The notes under the pieces: generated by a model
What the model was told of the DNA's origin: nothing
The model's input: only the letters and a program-made list of their open reading frames with translations
The model's database searches: none
DNA from: UBA1563 sp037440065
GTDB taxonomy: Bacteria; Bacteroidota; Ignavibacteria; Ignavibacteriales; Ignavibacteriaceae
Direction of reading: 5' to 3'
Assembly: GCA_037440065.1 (NCBI GenBank)
Contig: JBBIUV010000015.1
Span: forward strand, 124,001 to 188,000
DNA: 64,000 bases
Made by a program: the position numbers and the translations under genes
Shown: in pieces, positions 15,711 to 23,769 of the stretch
How positions within the stretch are numbered: position 1 is the stretch's first letter
How the letters are laid out: the number at the start of each line of letters is the position of its first letter

Positions 15711-17042
15711 TTATAAACGCAGTGTAAAAACTGTTCCGGTTTGGGGTTGAGATTGCACCCAAATACTTCCTCCATGAGCGCGGATGATGCTTTGTGAAAT
15801 GCTTAATCCGATTCCCGAACCTTCCTGCTTTGTTGTAAAGAACGGAACGAATACTTTATCAAGCACCTCTTCAGAAATACCACAACCGTTGTCGATCACT
15901 TTTAAGACAGCTCTACCTCTTTCATTTATCTCCGCCGTTAATTGGATTTTTCCTTCCTTTGTTTCTCTTAAAGCATGAACAGCATTGTTTACCAAATTGA
16001 TCAATACATGTTCTATCAAGTTTGGATCGGCTACTATTTCCAGGTTTTCAGGTTTTACTGAAACGGATAATTCTATGTTGGAGGATGAAATTAATTGTCC
16101 GGTTAAGAGTCGAACGCGGTAAAATAATTCCGGAACAGAGACGGTTTGAAAATTCGGTTTTGGAATTTTCGAAAGATCTCTAAATTTGTTGATGAATAAA
16201 GTTAACCCGTCACTGCGGCGATGAATAGTTGTTAATGCATTCTCAATATCATCTAGAGATTCTTTGCTAATCGTGTTACCTTCCGAATTTTTTATTATTC
16301 CCGCCGCTGTTGAAGCGAGCGAGGAAATCGGAGTAATGGAATTCATTATCTCGTGTGTTAGAACGCGGATAAGTTTTTGCCACGCTTCAATTTCTTTTTC
16401 CTCCAGTTCGGATTGAATGTTGTTAAAGGAAATCAATCGTAGATTCTTGTCTTTCATTCTGAATTGTGTGCTCTGAACCATCAATTGGATTATTTCGCCA
16501 TTGTCGTAAATTTTAAATGTCGTCCGTTTTTTATCGTTTAGTTGATGAAGAAATTGTCCCAACCCGTTATGTTTTTCATCCAGGGCGGAAATGTTTTGGA
16601 GATGTGTAAGTTTCAGAATTTTTTTTGCGGCTTTGTTTATTAATTCCACCGAACCTTCTGTGTCAAATACAATAAGGCCAATACCTACATGCTCAACGAT
16701 GGTTTGTAGGTAACGCAAATTCTCTTCTTTTTCTAATCGAATATCTTTGTACTTATCCAGAAGTTTGTTCATTTCTTCAGCAAGTTCAACAAATGTTCCG
16801 CCGAGTTTTCCGAGACGAACATGTTGCGTAAAGTCTGAGTAGTTAATACCGCGCAAAAAATCCGTCACTTCTCTATTCGTCTGATTGATAAATCTGATCA
16901 ATGCATAACCCTGGTACAAAGCCGTAAGAACGAGCATTCCGCATACACCGTAATTTTTAAGAAATAAAAAATATGCTGCAAAAAAAAGTACTGCAGATAA
17001 AAAAATAATTCTTAGCGTAACTCGTAGGTTAAAATTCTTCAC
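15711..17042 (-). CDS. NtrY-like sensor histidine kinase
   Basis: The 443-aa protein has two N-terminal membrane segments (about residues 9-28 and 33-50) with almost no periplasmic loop. A PAS-like domain follows at about 105-205, then a HisKA box LTHEIMNSITPIS with phospho-acceptor His230. The HATPase contains NLVNNAVHAL, DNGCGIS and GSGIGLSISQSI. The short loop suggests sensing in the membrane or cytoplasm. The gene starts 1 bp after the stop of the sigma-54 response regulator, so the pair is co-transcribed, and the kinase should phosphorylate that regulator. Confidence 0.92.
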   Translation of the reverse strand: MKNFNLRVTLRIIFLSAVLFFAAYFLFLKNYGVCGMLVLTALYQGYALIRFINQTNREVTDFLRGINYSDFTQHVRLGKLGGTFVELAEEMNKLLDKYKDIRLEKEENLRYLQTIVEHVGIGLIVFDTEGSVELINKAAKKILKLTHLQNISALDEKHNGLGQFLHQLNDKKRTTFKIYDNGEIIQLMVQSTQFRMKDKNLRLISFNNIQSELEEKEIEAWQKLIRVLTHEIMNSITPISSLASTAAGIIKNSEGNTISKESLDDIENALTTIHRRSDGLTLFINKFRDLSKIPKPNFQTVSVPELFYRVRLLTGQLISSSNIELSVSVKPENLEIVADPNLIEHVLINLVNNAVHALRETKEGKIQLTAEINERGRAVLKVIDNGCGISEEVLDKVFVPFFTTKQEGSGIGLSISQSIIRAHGGSIWVQSQPQTGTVFTLRL

Positions 17043-17043
17043 A

Positions 17044-18408
17044 TTAAAGCCCGTGTTTTTCCATTCTGCGGTAGAGGGAGGTTCTAGTTAGTCCAAGTTC
17101 TTTTGCGGCTTTTGAAACATTGCCGTCGAATTTGAGGAGCGCTTTCTGAATGATCAATTTTTCAATCTCTTCAAGATTCATTGTGTTGAACGCTTCCTCG
17201 CTGCCGGAGTTTGAGTTCGGCAGTAGAGAAATATCTGAAAGTTTTAGTAGATGAGAATCGCAAAGAATCACACTTCTTTCAATTGCGTGCTGAAGTTCCC
17301 GGATGTTGCCGGGCCATTCGTAATGTTCAAAATATTTTTGCGTTGCCAAATCCATTACCAATTCGGGTTTATTATATTTTCTTTTGTAGATTGATAAAAA
17401 ATATTCTGTTAGGAGGGGAATATCACCTTTCCGTTCTCTTAATGGCGGGAGATGAATTTCAACGGTGTTGATCCGGTAAAGAAGATCCTGTCTGAATTTA
17501 TTTATTGAAACCTGTTCATAGATGGGAACATTTGTTGCACATACAAGTCTGCTGTCTATCGGAATCGGTTTTGATGAACCGACCCGGAAAACTTCTTTAT
17601 TCTGAATAACCGTTAAAAGTTTTGATTGCATTTCTAAAGGAAGATTTCCGATCTCATCTAAAAAAAGAGTGCCGCCGCTTGCTAACTCAAATCTGCCGGC
17701 GCGGTCTTCCTTTGCATCTGTAAATGCTCCTTTAACATAGCCGAAGAGTTCGCTTTCAAACAGAGTTTGGGTTAAAGAGCCGATGTCTACACTTACAAAT
17801 ATTTCCTTTGCTCTCTTCGATTGTTTATGAAGTGCTCGCGCAACAAGTTCTTTGCCGGTGCCGTTTTCTCCTAGTATCAGAACATTCGCATCTGTTCCGG
17901 CAACTTTTTGAATTGTTCCGAAAACTTTCTGCATCGGTTCGGAAATTCCGATAATTTCATCTAATCCGTTCCCGGAAATTTGGTTGATGTAACTCTGCTT
18001 TGTTTTCATCTTTTCCAATTCATCCCGGGATTCTCGAAGTTTTAACGCAGAGTTAAAGGTTGCGAAAAACTTTTCATTTTGCCAGGGTTTTAAAACAAAA
18101 TCAGTTGCTCCCTCTTTAATTGCTTTCACAGCAGTTTCTACATCGCCGTACGCAGTAATAAGAACCACCACTGCTCTCGGATCAAGTTTAATAATTTCTT
18201 TTAACCAGAAGAATCCCTCCTGTCCACTCGTCGTGTCTTTAGAATAATTCATATCTAAAAAAATGACATCGAACGATTGGTCTTCTAAAATTGAATAAAT
18301 TTTGTTGGGATTATTTTCGGTAAGAATTACCGAGGCGTAAGGTTTTAAAAGTAATTTTACAGCAAGGAGGATATCTTCATTATCATCAACAACTAATACT
18401 TTTGACAT
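17044..18408 (-). CDS. NtrC-family sigma-54-dependent response regulator
   Basis: I use the ATG at 18408 (454 aa), preceded by AGAAAG; an ATG at 18420 is the alternative. An N-terminal receiver has phospho-acceptor Asp52 in the FLDMNY motif. The central AAA+ domain contains Walker A GENGTGKELVAR and the sigma-54 contact loop GAFTDA, a variant of GAFTGA. It also carries GGTLFLDEIGNLPLEMQSKL as Walker B, and the R-finger region. A Fis-type HTH is at the C-terminus (NVSKAAKELGLTRTSLYRRM). It is divergent from the efflux operon. Two palindromic sites and a -24/-12 promoter in the shared spacer make that operon the likely target. Confidence 0.95.
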   Translation of the reverse strand: MSKVLVVDDNEDILLAVKLLLKPYASVILTENNPNKIYSILEDQSFDVIFLDMNYSKDTTSGQEGFFWLKEIIKLDPRAVVVLITAYGDVETAVKAIKEGATDFVLKPWQNEKFFATFNSALKLRESRDELEKMKTKQSYINQISGNGLDEIIGISEPMQKVFGTIQKVAGTDANVLILGENGTGKELVARALHKQSKRAKEIFVSVDIGSLTQTLFESELFGYVKGAFTDAKEDRAGRFELASGGTLFLDEIGNLPLEMQSKLLTVIQNKEVFRVGSSKPIPIDSRLVCATNVPIYEQVSINKFRQDLLYRINTVEIHLPPLRERKGDIPLLTEYFLSIYKRKYNKPELVMDLATQKYFEHYEWPGNIRELQHAIERSVILCDSHLLKLSDISLLPNSNSGSEEAFNTMNLEEIEKLIIQKALLKFDGNVSKAAKELGLTRTSLYRRMEKHGL

Positions 18409-18496
18409 TATCTTTCTCATAAAGTGATGGTATTATTGCTCAAAAATTATTCCGTTCAAAATTCGGCAATAAAATAGTGAAAACCAATTGAGATCC

Positions 18497-18530
18497 GTTC
18501 GATTACGAACAGCGTTGTACGAATGCGAAC
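18497..18530 (+). promoter_or_regulatory. Paired activator-binding palindromes upstream of the efflux operon
   Basis: GTTCGATTACGAAC (18497-18510) is a perfect 5-4-5 palindrome, and GTACGAATGCGAAC (18517-18530) is a near copy exactly 20 bp further on. The pair ends 75 nt before the -24 GG. The same pair with the same spacing occurs upstream of the gene at 37551, which supports real enhancer sites for the adjacent NtrC-like regulator. Confidence 0.8.
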
Positions 18531-18603
18531 GATTAGATCGCAACTTTCTTTTTCCGAATATTGAAAAGATGCAAAATCTCTTCACTTTAAAGATATTTTT
18601 CTT

Positions 18604-18620
18604 CCGGCACACCAATTGAA
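18604..18620 (+). promoter_or_regulatory. Sigma-54 (-24/-12) promoter of the efflux operon
   Basis: CCGGCACACCAATTGAA carries the -24 GG at 18606-18607 and GA in place of the -12 GC at 18618-18619, with the obligatory 10 nt between. Transcription should start near 18631, about 16 nt before the membrane fusion protein start codon. Confidence 0.8.
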
Positions 18621-18646
18621 ATAAAGAATTCAAAAATGAGAGATTG

Positions 18647-19897
18647 ATGGACAAGATTATCGAAAAGAAAAAGTGGACGACAAAAAAGATAAGCATCATT
18701 TTGGCTTCTTCACTTTTTGTACTGTTTCTTTTGTTCACCTTTGTTTTTGCCGACCGGAAAAGTAAACTGAATGTTGAGAAAGAGAAAATCACAATAACGG
18801 AAGTTAAACGAGCTTCTTTCCAGGAGTTTATACCCATCACCGGTACAGTTGAACCGATACAAACTTTTTATCTCGATCTTGCTGATGGCGGAAGAGTCGT
18901 ACAAAAATTTGTTCAGGAAGGAGCGTTTCTAAAAGTTGGCGACCCGATTGTTAAATTGGACAACCCAAATCTCTCTTTACAAGTGATGAGCACGCAATCA
19001 AGTTTTCTACAAGCTGAAAGTATGTCACGCCAAACACGTCTTACCTTCGAACAGAATTTACTTAACAAGCAAGATCAGCTTTTAAATCTGAATCTCAATT
19101 TGTTCAACCAGGAAAGAACTTACAAAAACAACAAAGTGCTCTTCGAAAAAGGAATGATCTCAAAAAACGAATATGAAGATGGGAAAGAAAAATATGAAAC
19201 GTTGCTTAAGAGTAAAGAACTTGTTCTGGAAGTTCTAAAACGGGATTCACTCACCTTCACACAGCTTGTTCAGCAGAGTGAATCAAATGTTGAAATGTCC
19301 AAAAATTATTTGAATCTTGTAAAAGACCAGCTTGCCAACCTTACGGTCAAAGCACCAATAAAGGGGCAACTGACTTCTCTCAACGCGGAAATCGGGCAAT
19401 CGGTTAATTCAGGGTATCGTATTGGACAAATTGATAACATCGATTCAGTTAAAGTTAGAGCGGAAATTGATGAGCACTACATCTCCAGAGTTACGGAGGG
19501 TCAAACGGGAGAATATCAGTTAGACGAAAAGAGTTATACATTGAAAATAAAAACCGTTTATCCGCAAGTTACAAACGGAAGATTTTATGTTGATATGGTT
19601 TTTACTTCCAACAAACCGAAAGGCATTAGAAGAGGACAGACGGTTCATATAAAACTTCAACTCGGCGGACTTTCCGATGCAGTGCTTGTTGAAAGCGGCG
19701 GATTTTACTCTACAACCGGTGGTCAATGGATCTTTGTTGTTGATAAGAGTGAATCTTTTGCGGTGAGATATCCGATAAAAATCGGCAGACAAAACCCCCT
19801 CTATTATGAAATACTGGAAGGATTAAAACCGGGTCAGAAAGTAGTTACTTCCTCTTATGATACTTACGGCGATATAGGAAAATTAATTTTGAAATAA
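18647..19897 (+). CDS. HlyD/MacA-like membrane fusion protein of an efflux pump
   Basis: The start is the ATG at 18647, directly after an in-frame TTG. The 416-aa protein has an N-terminal membrane anchor (about residues 14-33, KISIILASSLFVLFLLFTFV). The barrel and lipoyl halves flank a coiled-coil hairpin (about 115-225, QSSFLQAESMSRQ onward). The second lipoyl half contains LTVKAPIKGQLTSL, followed by a beta-barrel and a C-terminal MPD-like domain. It would link the inner-membrane MacB-like permeases to an outer-membrane TolC-type channel, which is not encoded here. It is the first gene behind the sigma-54 promoter and is followed after 22 bp by the ATPase gene. Confidence 0.9.
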   Translation: MDKIIEKKKWTTKKISIILASSLFVLFLLFTFVFADRKSKLNVEKEKITITEVKRASFQEFIPITGTVEPIQTFYLDLADGGRVVQKFVQEGAFLKVGDPIVKLDNPNLSLQVMSTQSSFLQAESMSRQTRLTFEQNLLNKQDQLLNLNLNLFNQERTYKNNKVLFEKGMISKNEYEDGKEKYETLLKSKELVLEVLKRDSLTFTQLVQQSESNVEMSKNYLNLVKDQLANLTVKAPIKGQLTSLNAEIGQSVNSGYRIGQIDNIDSVKVRAEIDEHYISRVTEGQTGEYQLDEKSYTLKIKTVYPQVTNGRFYVDMVFTSNKPKGIRRGQTVHIKLQLGGLSDAVLVESGGFYSTTGGQWIFVVDKSESFAVRYPIKIGRQNPLYYEILEGLKPGQKVVTSSYDTYGDIGKLILK

Positions 19898-19919
19898 TAA
19901 AAATATAAGGAGCAGTCAA

Positions 19920-20609
19920 ATGATTAAGACAACAAATCTAAAAAAGATATTCAGAACAGAAGAAGTTGAAACAACAGCTTTGGATAATGTGAGTCTTGAA
20001 ATAAACGAAAAAGAATTTGTTTCAATAATGGGTCCTTCCGGCTGCGGCAAATCTACTTTGATGAACATTCTTGGACTGCTCGATAACCCGAGTGGCGGTG
20101 AATATCATTTCCTAGGAACAGAGGTAGCAAAATATTCCGAAAGGCAACGCGCTCATTTCAGAAAAGAAAATATCGGGTTTGTGTTTCAAAGTTTTAATCT
20201 GATCGATGAGTTAACGGTTTTCGAAAATGTTGAACTTCCCCTTTTATATTTAAAAGTACCGATGAATGAAAGGAAGAAGAAAGTAAACGAGGTGTTAGAG
20301 CGGATGGAAATAATGCACCGAAGAAATCATTTTCCGCAACACTTATCTGGAGGTCAACAACAAAGGGCTGCGGTTGCGCGCGCATTAGTAAGTAATCCAA
20401 AGCTGATTCTGGCAGATGAACCGACAGGAAATTTAGATTCAAAAAACGGCGATGAAGTTATGAAAATGCTAAGCGATTTAAATGAAGCCGGAACAACAGT
20501 GATAATGGTAACGCATTCACCGGCTTATGCTGAGTACGGCAGCAGAGTAGTTCATTTGTTTGATGGACATATTGTAACGGAAAATTTTAACAACAAGTTT
20601 CATGTCTGA
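19920..20609 (+). CDS. MacB/LolD-type ABC transporter ATP-binding protein
   Basis: The 229-aa ATPase carries Walker A GPSGCGKSTL, the Q-loop FVFQSFNLIDELTV, the signature LSGGQQQRAAVARAL, Walker B LILADEPTGNLD and the H-loop VMVTHSPAYAEYG. All catalytic positions are intact. Family members energise FtsX-fold permeases that move or extrude substrates from the outer leaflet or periplasm (mechanotransmission). An AAGGAG ribosome binding site precedes the ATG. It is followed after 50 bp by a permease gene. Confidence 0.95.
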   Translation: MIKTTNLKKIFRTEEVETTALDNVSLEINEKEFVSIMGPSGCGKSTLMNILGLLDNPSGGEYHFLGTEVAKYSERQRAHFRKENIGFVFQSFNLIDELTVFENVELPLLYLKVPMNERKKKVNEVLERMEIMHRRNHFPQHLSGGQQQRAAVARALVSNPKLILADEPTGNLDSKNGDEVMKMLSDLNEAGTTVIMVTHSPAYAEYGSRVVHLFDGHIVTENFNNKFHV

Positions 20610-20659
20610 GACGGTGTAGAGAAAAAAATTCGTAAATATTAAAAGCGGAAATTTTAATT

Positions 20660-23056
20660 ATGCTAACTAACTATTTGAAAATATTCTTTAGAAACTTTTT
20701 CAAATACAAAACCTCCTCAATTGTAAATATAACCGGGTTGGGAATTGCAATTGCCGGCTGTGTTTTTATCCTCTTGTTTGTTTTTGATGAGTTAAAGTTT
20801 GATAAATTCAATGAGAAGAAAGACCGGATCTACCGTTACATGGAGCAGTCAAAAACCACCGGTGAAACAGCGTTAATTATCCCGGCATGCAATTATCCTT
20901 TGATCACGAATGATCTGCCTGAAATTGAGAGCGGTTTCCGTTTGACGAAATCAGGGCAGCAGGTTGTTGAGATCGGGACAAAAAGGTTTTTAGAAGATAT
21001 CTACTTTGCTGATAAAGAAATTCTTAATGTATTAACACTTCCGCTATTAAAGGGCGATTCCAAAACGGCTTTAAAAGAACCATTCTCACTTACACTAACT
21101 GAGTCGCTAGCCAAAACTTATTTTGGGAATGAAGATCCCGTTGGGAAAACAATAAGACTTGACAATGAGAATGATTATAAAGTCACAGCTATTATGAAAG
21201 ATATCCCCGCAGCTTCACACATAAATCCGGCTGTTATTGCATCAATCTCAACTTTAAATATTACTCAGCCATCGCTTATGAAGGACTGGCATATCAGCAG
21301 TTGTTATTTTTATTTTCTGGTAAAGCCGAATATTTCAAAAGAATTATTTCTAAAGAAATTGACGGCAAAAGTCTATGAAAAATATGGAGCTGAATGGGCT
21401 AAAGGAGGAAGAGTTGTGCTGGAATCATTACCCGAAATCTATTTACATCCTTCCAGAAATGCCTGGGATATTGCCAAACATGGAGATATGACTATCGTTA
21501 AAGGATTTATCATTATCGCAATACTCATTCTCTTGATGGCTTCTTTTAATTATACGAACATACTTACTACATCAATAAAAATAAGAGAGAAAGAAATTGC
21601 AGCAAGAAAAATACTTGGCGCCGGATGGAAGGATATAATTACTCAATTTATTTACGAAACTTTTTTTTATCTGATCATCTCGCTTGGATTGGCGGTAATT
21701 CTTGTTTGGTTGTTATTGGATGAATTCAACCAGCTTACAGGAAAACAGTTAAATTCAGATTCATTGTTATCACTAGAAATATTACTATCCATATTTGGTC
21801 TGTTGTTGTTCACAGAATTATTTTCAATACTTTATCCAGTCTTTATTTCATTGAGGAGAAGTACAATGAATAAAGGAGCGGGAACGCCGCTTGTTAATAA
21901 ATCAAATTTTTCAAAATATACTTTTAGTTTCAGACAAACTGTTATCGGGTTACAATTTATAATTACCATAGGACTTCTTATTTGTTCCATAGTTATTTAT
22001 AAACAGTTACAATATGCCAATAGTGCAAAGCTCGGTTTTAATAAAGAACATTTATTGACGATCGAAAATCCATGGGACAGTAAAATGTATGAAAGGTTTG
22101 AGACTTATCGGAACAAAATTATTCAATACCCGCAAATCGTATCGGTATCGGCGAGCGGAAATAATCCTTCGGAAAATATAAACAATTATACTTTTCTTTA
22201 TCAAAAAGGGAAAAGCGATAAGGAAAAGTTAAAATTTGCGCAGATTGCTGTGGATTATGATCTCCTGCCTACCTGGCAGACTAAATTTCTTTCAGGTAGA
22301 AATTTTTCGAGAGAAATGATAACCGATAAAGATCGCGCTGTTGTTATCAATCGTGCCGCTGCCAAGGAACTCGGATTAACAAACCCGCTAGATGTTGAGT
22401 TAAACGGTGTGAATAATGCAGAAGATGGGCAAAAAATTATTGGAGTGGTGGAAGACATTCATTTTAGATCTTTTAAAGAAAAAGTTTTGCCGATACTATT
22501 CTATTTGCGTTCTTGGAGTGCCGGGAATATTGTTGTCAGAGTCACTGGAACAAATATCGCTTCAACAGTACAAATGTTGGAAAACGAATGGAAGGAAATT
22601 ATGCCCGATCGTCCTTTCATTTACAAATTCATTGATGAATCGTTTGACCAACTTTATCAATCTGAACGTCGAACACAAAAACTTATAATGATCTTCAGCG
22701 CGTTGGCAATCGTTATTTCGTTGTCGGGATTATTCGGATTATTATCATTGATCTCACTCATCCGGAAAAAAGATATTGGGATCAGAAAAGTATTAGGCGC
22801 TTCAGTTGAAGGTGTTGTATTCACGATAACCAAAGAATTTATTTTAATAGTTCTTGCTGCCAACCTTATTGCCTGGCCTTTAGCATATTATGTGATTGAC
22901 AAGTGGCTTGAAGATTTCGCGTACAGAATTCAATTAAGCTGGTGGATGTTTGCTCTTTCCGGATTAATCGCTTTGTTGATTGCGTTGATAACAGTTGGTT
23001 ATCAAGCAATTAAAGCGGCTGTAGCAAATCCGGTTGAGTCTTTAAGGTACGAATAA
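20660..23056 (+). CDS. FtsX-type ABC permease with duplicated MacB-like domain
   Basis: At 798 aa this is the long Bacteroidota form. It has an N-terminal membrane segment (VNITGLGIAIAGCVFILLFV), a periplasmic MacB-like domain and a first FtsX domain (GFIIIAILILLMASFNYTNI with REKEIAARKILGA). A second periplasmic domain and a second FtsX domain (LIMIFSALAIVISLSGLFGL with RKKDIGIRKVLGAS) follow. It ends VANPVESLRYE, the usual tail of these permeases. It probably works with the ATPase directly upstream and the fusion protein. The substrate is unknown; lipophilic antimicrobials or lipids are typical. Confidence 0.93.
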   Translation: MLTNYLKIFFRNFFKYKTSSIVNITGLGIAIAGCVFILLFVFDELKFDKFNEKKDRIYRYMEQSKTTGETALIIPACNYPLITNDLPEIESGFRLTKSGQQVVEIGTKRFLEDIYFADKEILNVLTLPLLKGDSKTALKEPFSLTLTESLAKTYFGNEDPVGKTIRLDNENDYKVTAIMKDIPAASHINPAVIASISTLNITQPSLMKDWHISSCYFYFLVKPNISKELFLKKLTAKVYEKYGAEWAKGGRVVLESLPEIYLHPSRNAWDIAKHGDMTIVKGFIIIAILILLMASFNYTNILTTSIKIREKEIAARKILGAGWKDIITQFIYETFFYLIISLGLAVILVWLLLDEFNQLTGKQLNSDSLLSLEILLSIFGLLLFTELFSILYPVFISLRRSTMNKGAGTPLVNKSNFSKYTFSFRQTVIGLQFIITIGLLICSIVIYKQLQYANSAKLGFNKEHLLTIENPWDSKMYERFETYRNKIIQYPQIVSVSASGNNPSENINNYTFLYQKGKSDKEKLKFAQIAVDYDLLPTWQTKFLSGRNFSREMITDKDRAVVINRAAAKELGLTNPLDVELNGVNNAEDGQKIIGVVEDIHFRSFKEKVLPILFYLRSWSAGNIVVRVTGTNIASTVQMLENEWKEIMPDRPFIYKFIDESFDQLYQSERRTQKLIMIFSALAIVISLSGLFGLLSLISLIRKKDIGIRKVLGASVEGVVFTITKEFILIVLAANLIAWPLAYYVIDKWLEDFAYRIQLSWWMFALSGLIALLIALITVGYQAIKAAVANPVESLRYE

Positions 23057-23073
23057 TAAATAGGAATAAAAGA

Positions 23074-23733
23074 GTGATAACACTAAAGAATATTGAAAAG
23101 TATTACTCAAACAAATTCATCAACACTTACGTTTTAAGAAATATAAATCTCGAAATCACGGAAGGAGAATTTCTTTCCGTCATGGGTCCTTCCGGTTCTG
23201 GTAAATCAACGTTATTAAATATAATTGGAATGCTCGTCACACCATCAAACGGCGAATATTTCTTTTATGATCAGCCGGTTCATATGAAAAGTGAAAAGCA
23301 GCTTACCGAACTTCATAGAAATCATATCGGGTTCGTGTTTCAAAGTTATCACTTGATTGATGACTTGACTGTGTATGAAAACATCGAAACCCCGCTGCTC
23401 TACCAAAAAGTTAGGACAGATGAAAAAAAAGGAAGAGTAGCCGAAATTCTTGATCGTTTTAACATGGTTGCAAAGAAAGATTTATTTCCAAATCAGCATT
23501 CCGGCGGACAACAACAATTATGTGCAATAGCTAGAGCGATTGTAGGAAATCCGAAACTAATTCTTGCAGATGAACCAACGGGAAATCTTCATGCTGATCA
23601 AGGAAAAGAAATAATGGGGTTGTTTAAAAAATTAAATGACGAGGGCACAACTATAATTCAAGTAACCCACTCGGAAGAAAACACCAAATATGGTAAAAGA
23701 ATTATTCGCCTAAATGACGGATGGATTAATTGA
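23074..23733 (+). CDS. Second MacB/LolD-type ABC ATPase with altered signature and D-loop
   Basis: The 219-aa ATPase starts at a GTG. Walker A GPSGSGKSTL and Walker B LILADEPTG are intact, as are the Q-loop and the H-loop QVTHSEENTKYG. The signature reads HSGGQQQLCAIAR rather than LSGGQQQR, and the D-loop reads GNLHADQG rather than GNLD. These changes are at conserved positions and may lower ATP hydrolysis, or make it an asymmetric partner of the intact ATPase at 19920. It lies 17 bp after the first permease and 36 bp before the second, forming a second ATPase/permease module of the same operon. Confidence 0.9.
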   Translation: MITLKNIEKYYSNKFINTYVLRNINLEITEGEFLSVMGPSGSGKSTLLNIIGMLVTPSNGEYFFYDQPVHMKSEKQLTELHRNHIGFVFQSYHLIDDLTVYENIETPLLYQKVRTDEKKGRVAEILDRFNMVAKKDLFPNQHSGGQQQLCAIARAIVGNPKLILADEPTGNLHADQGKEIMGLFKKLNDEGTTIIQVTHSEENTKYGKRIIRLNDGWIN

Positions 23734-23769
23734 AGCATAATAAAAAATTTTATAAATAAAGGAGTACAA

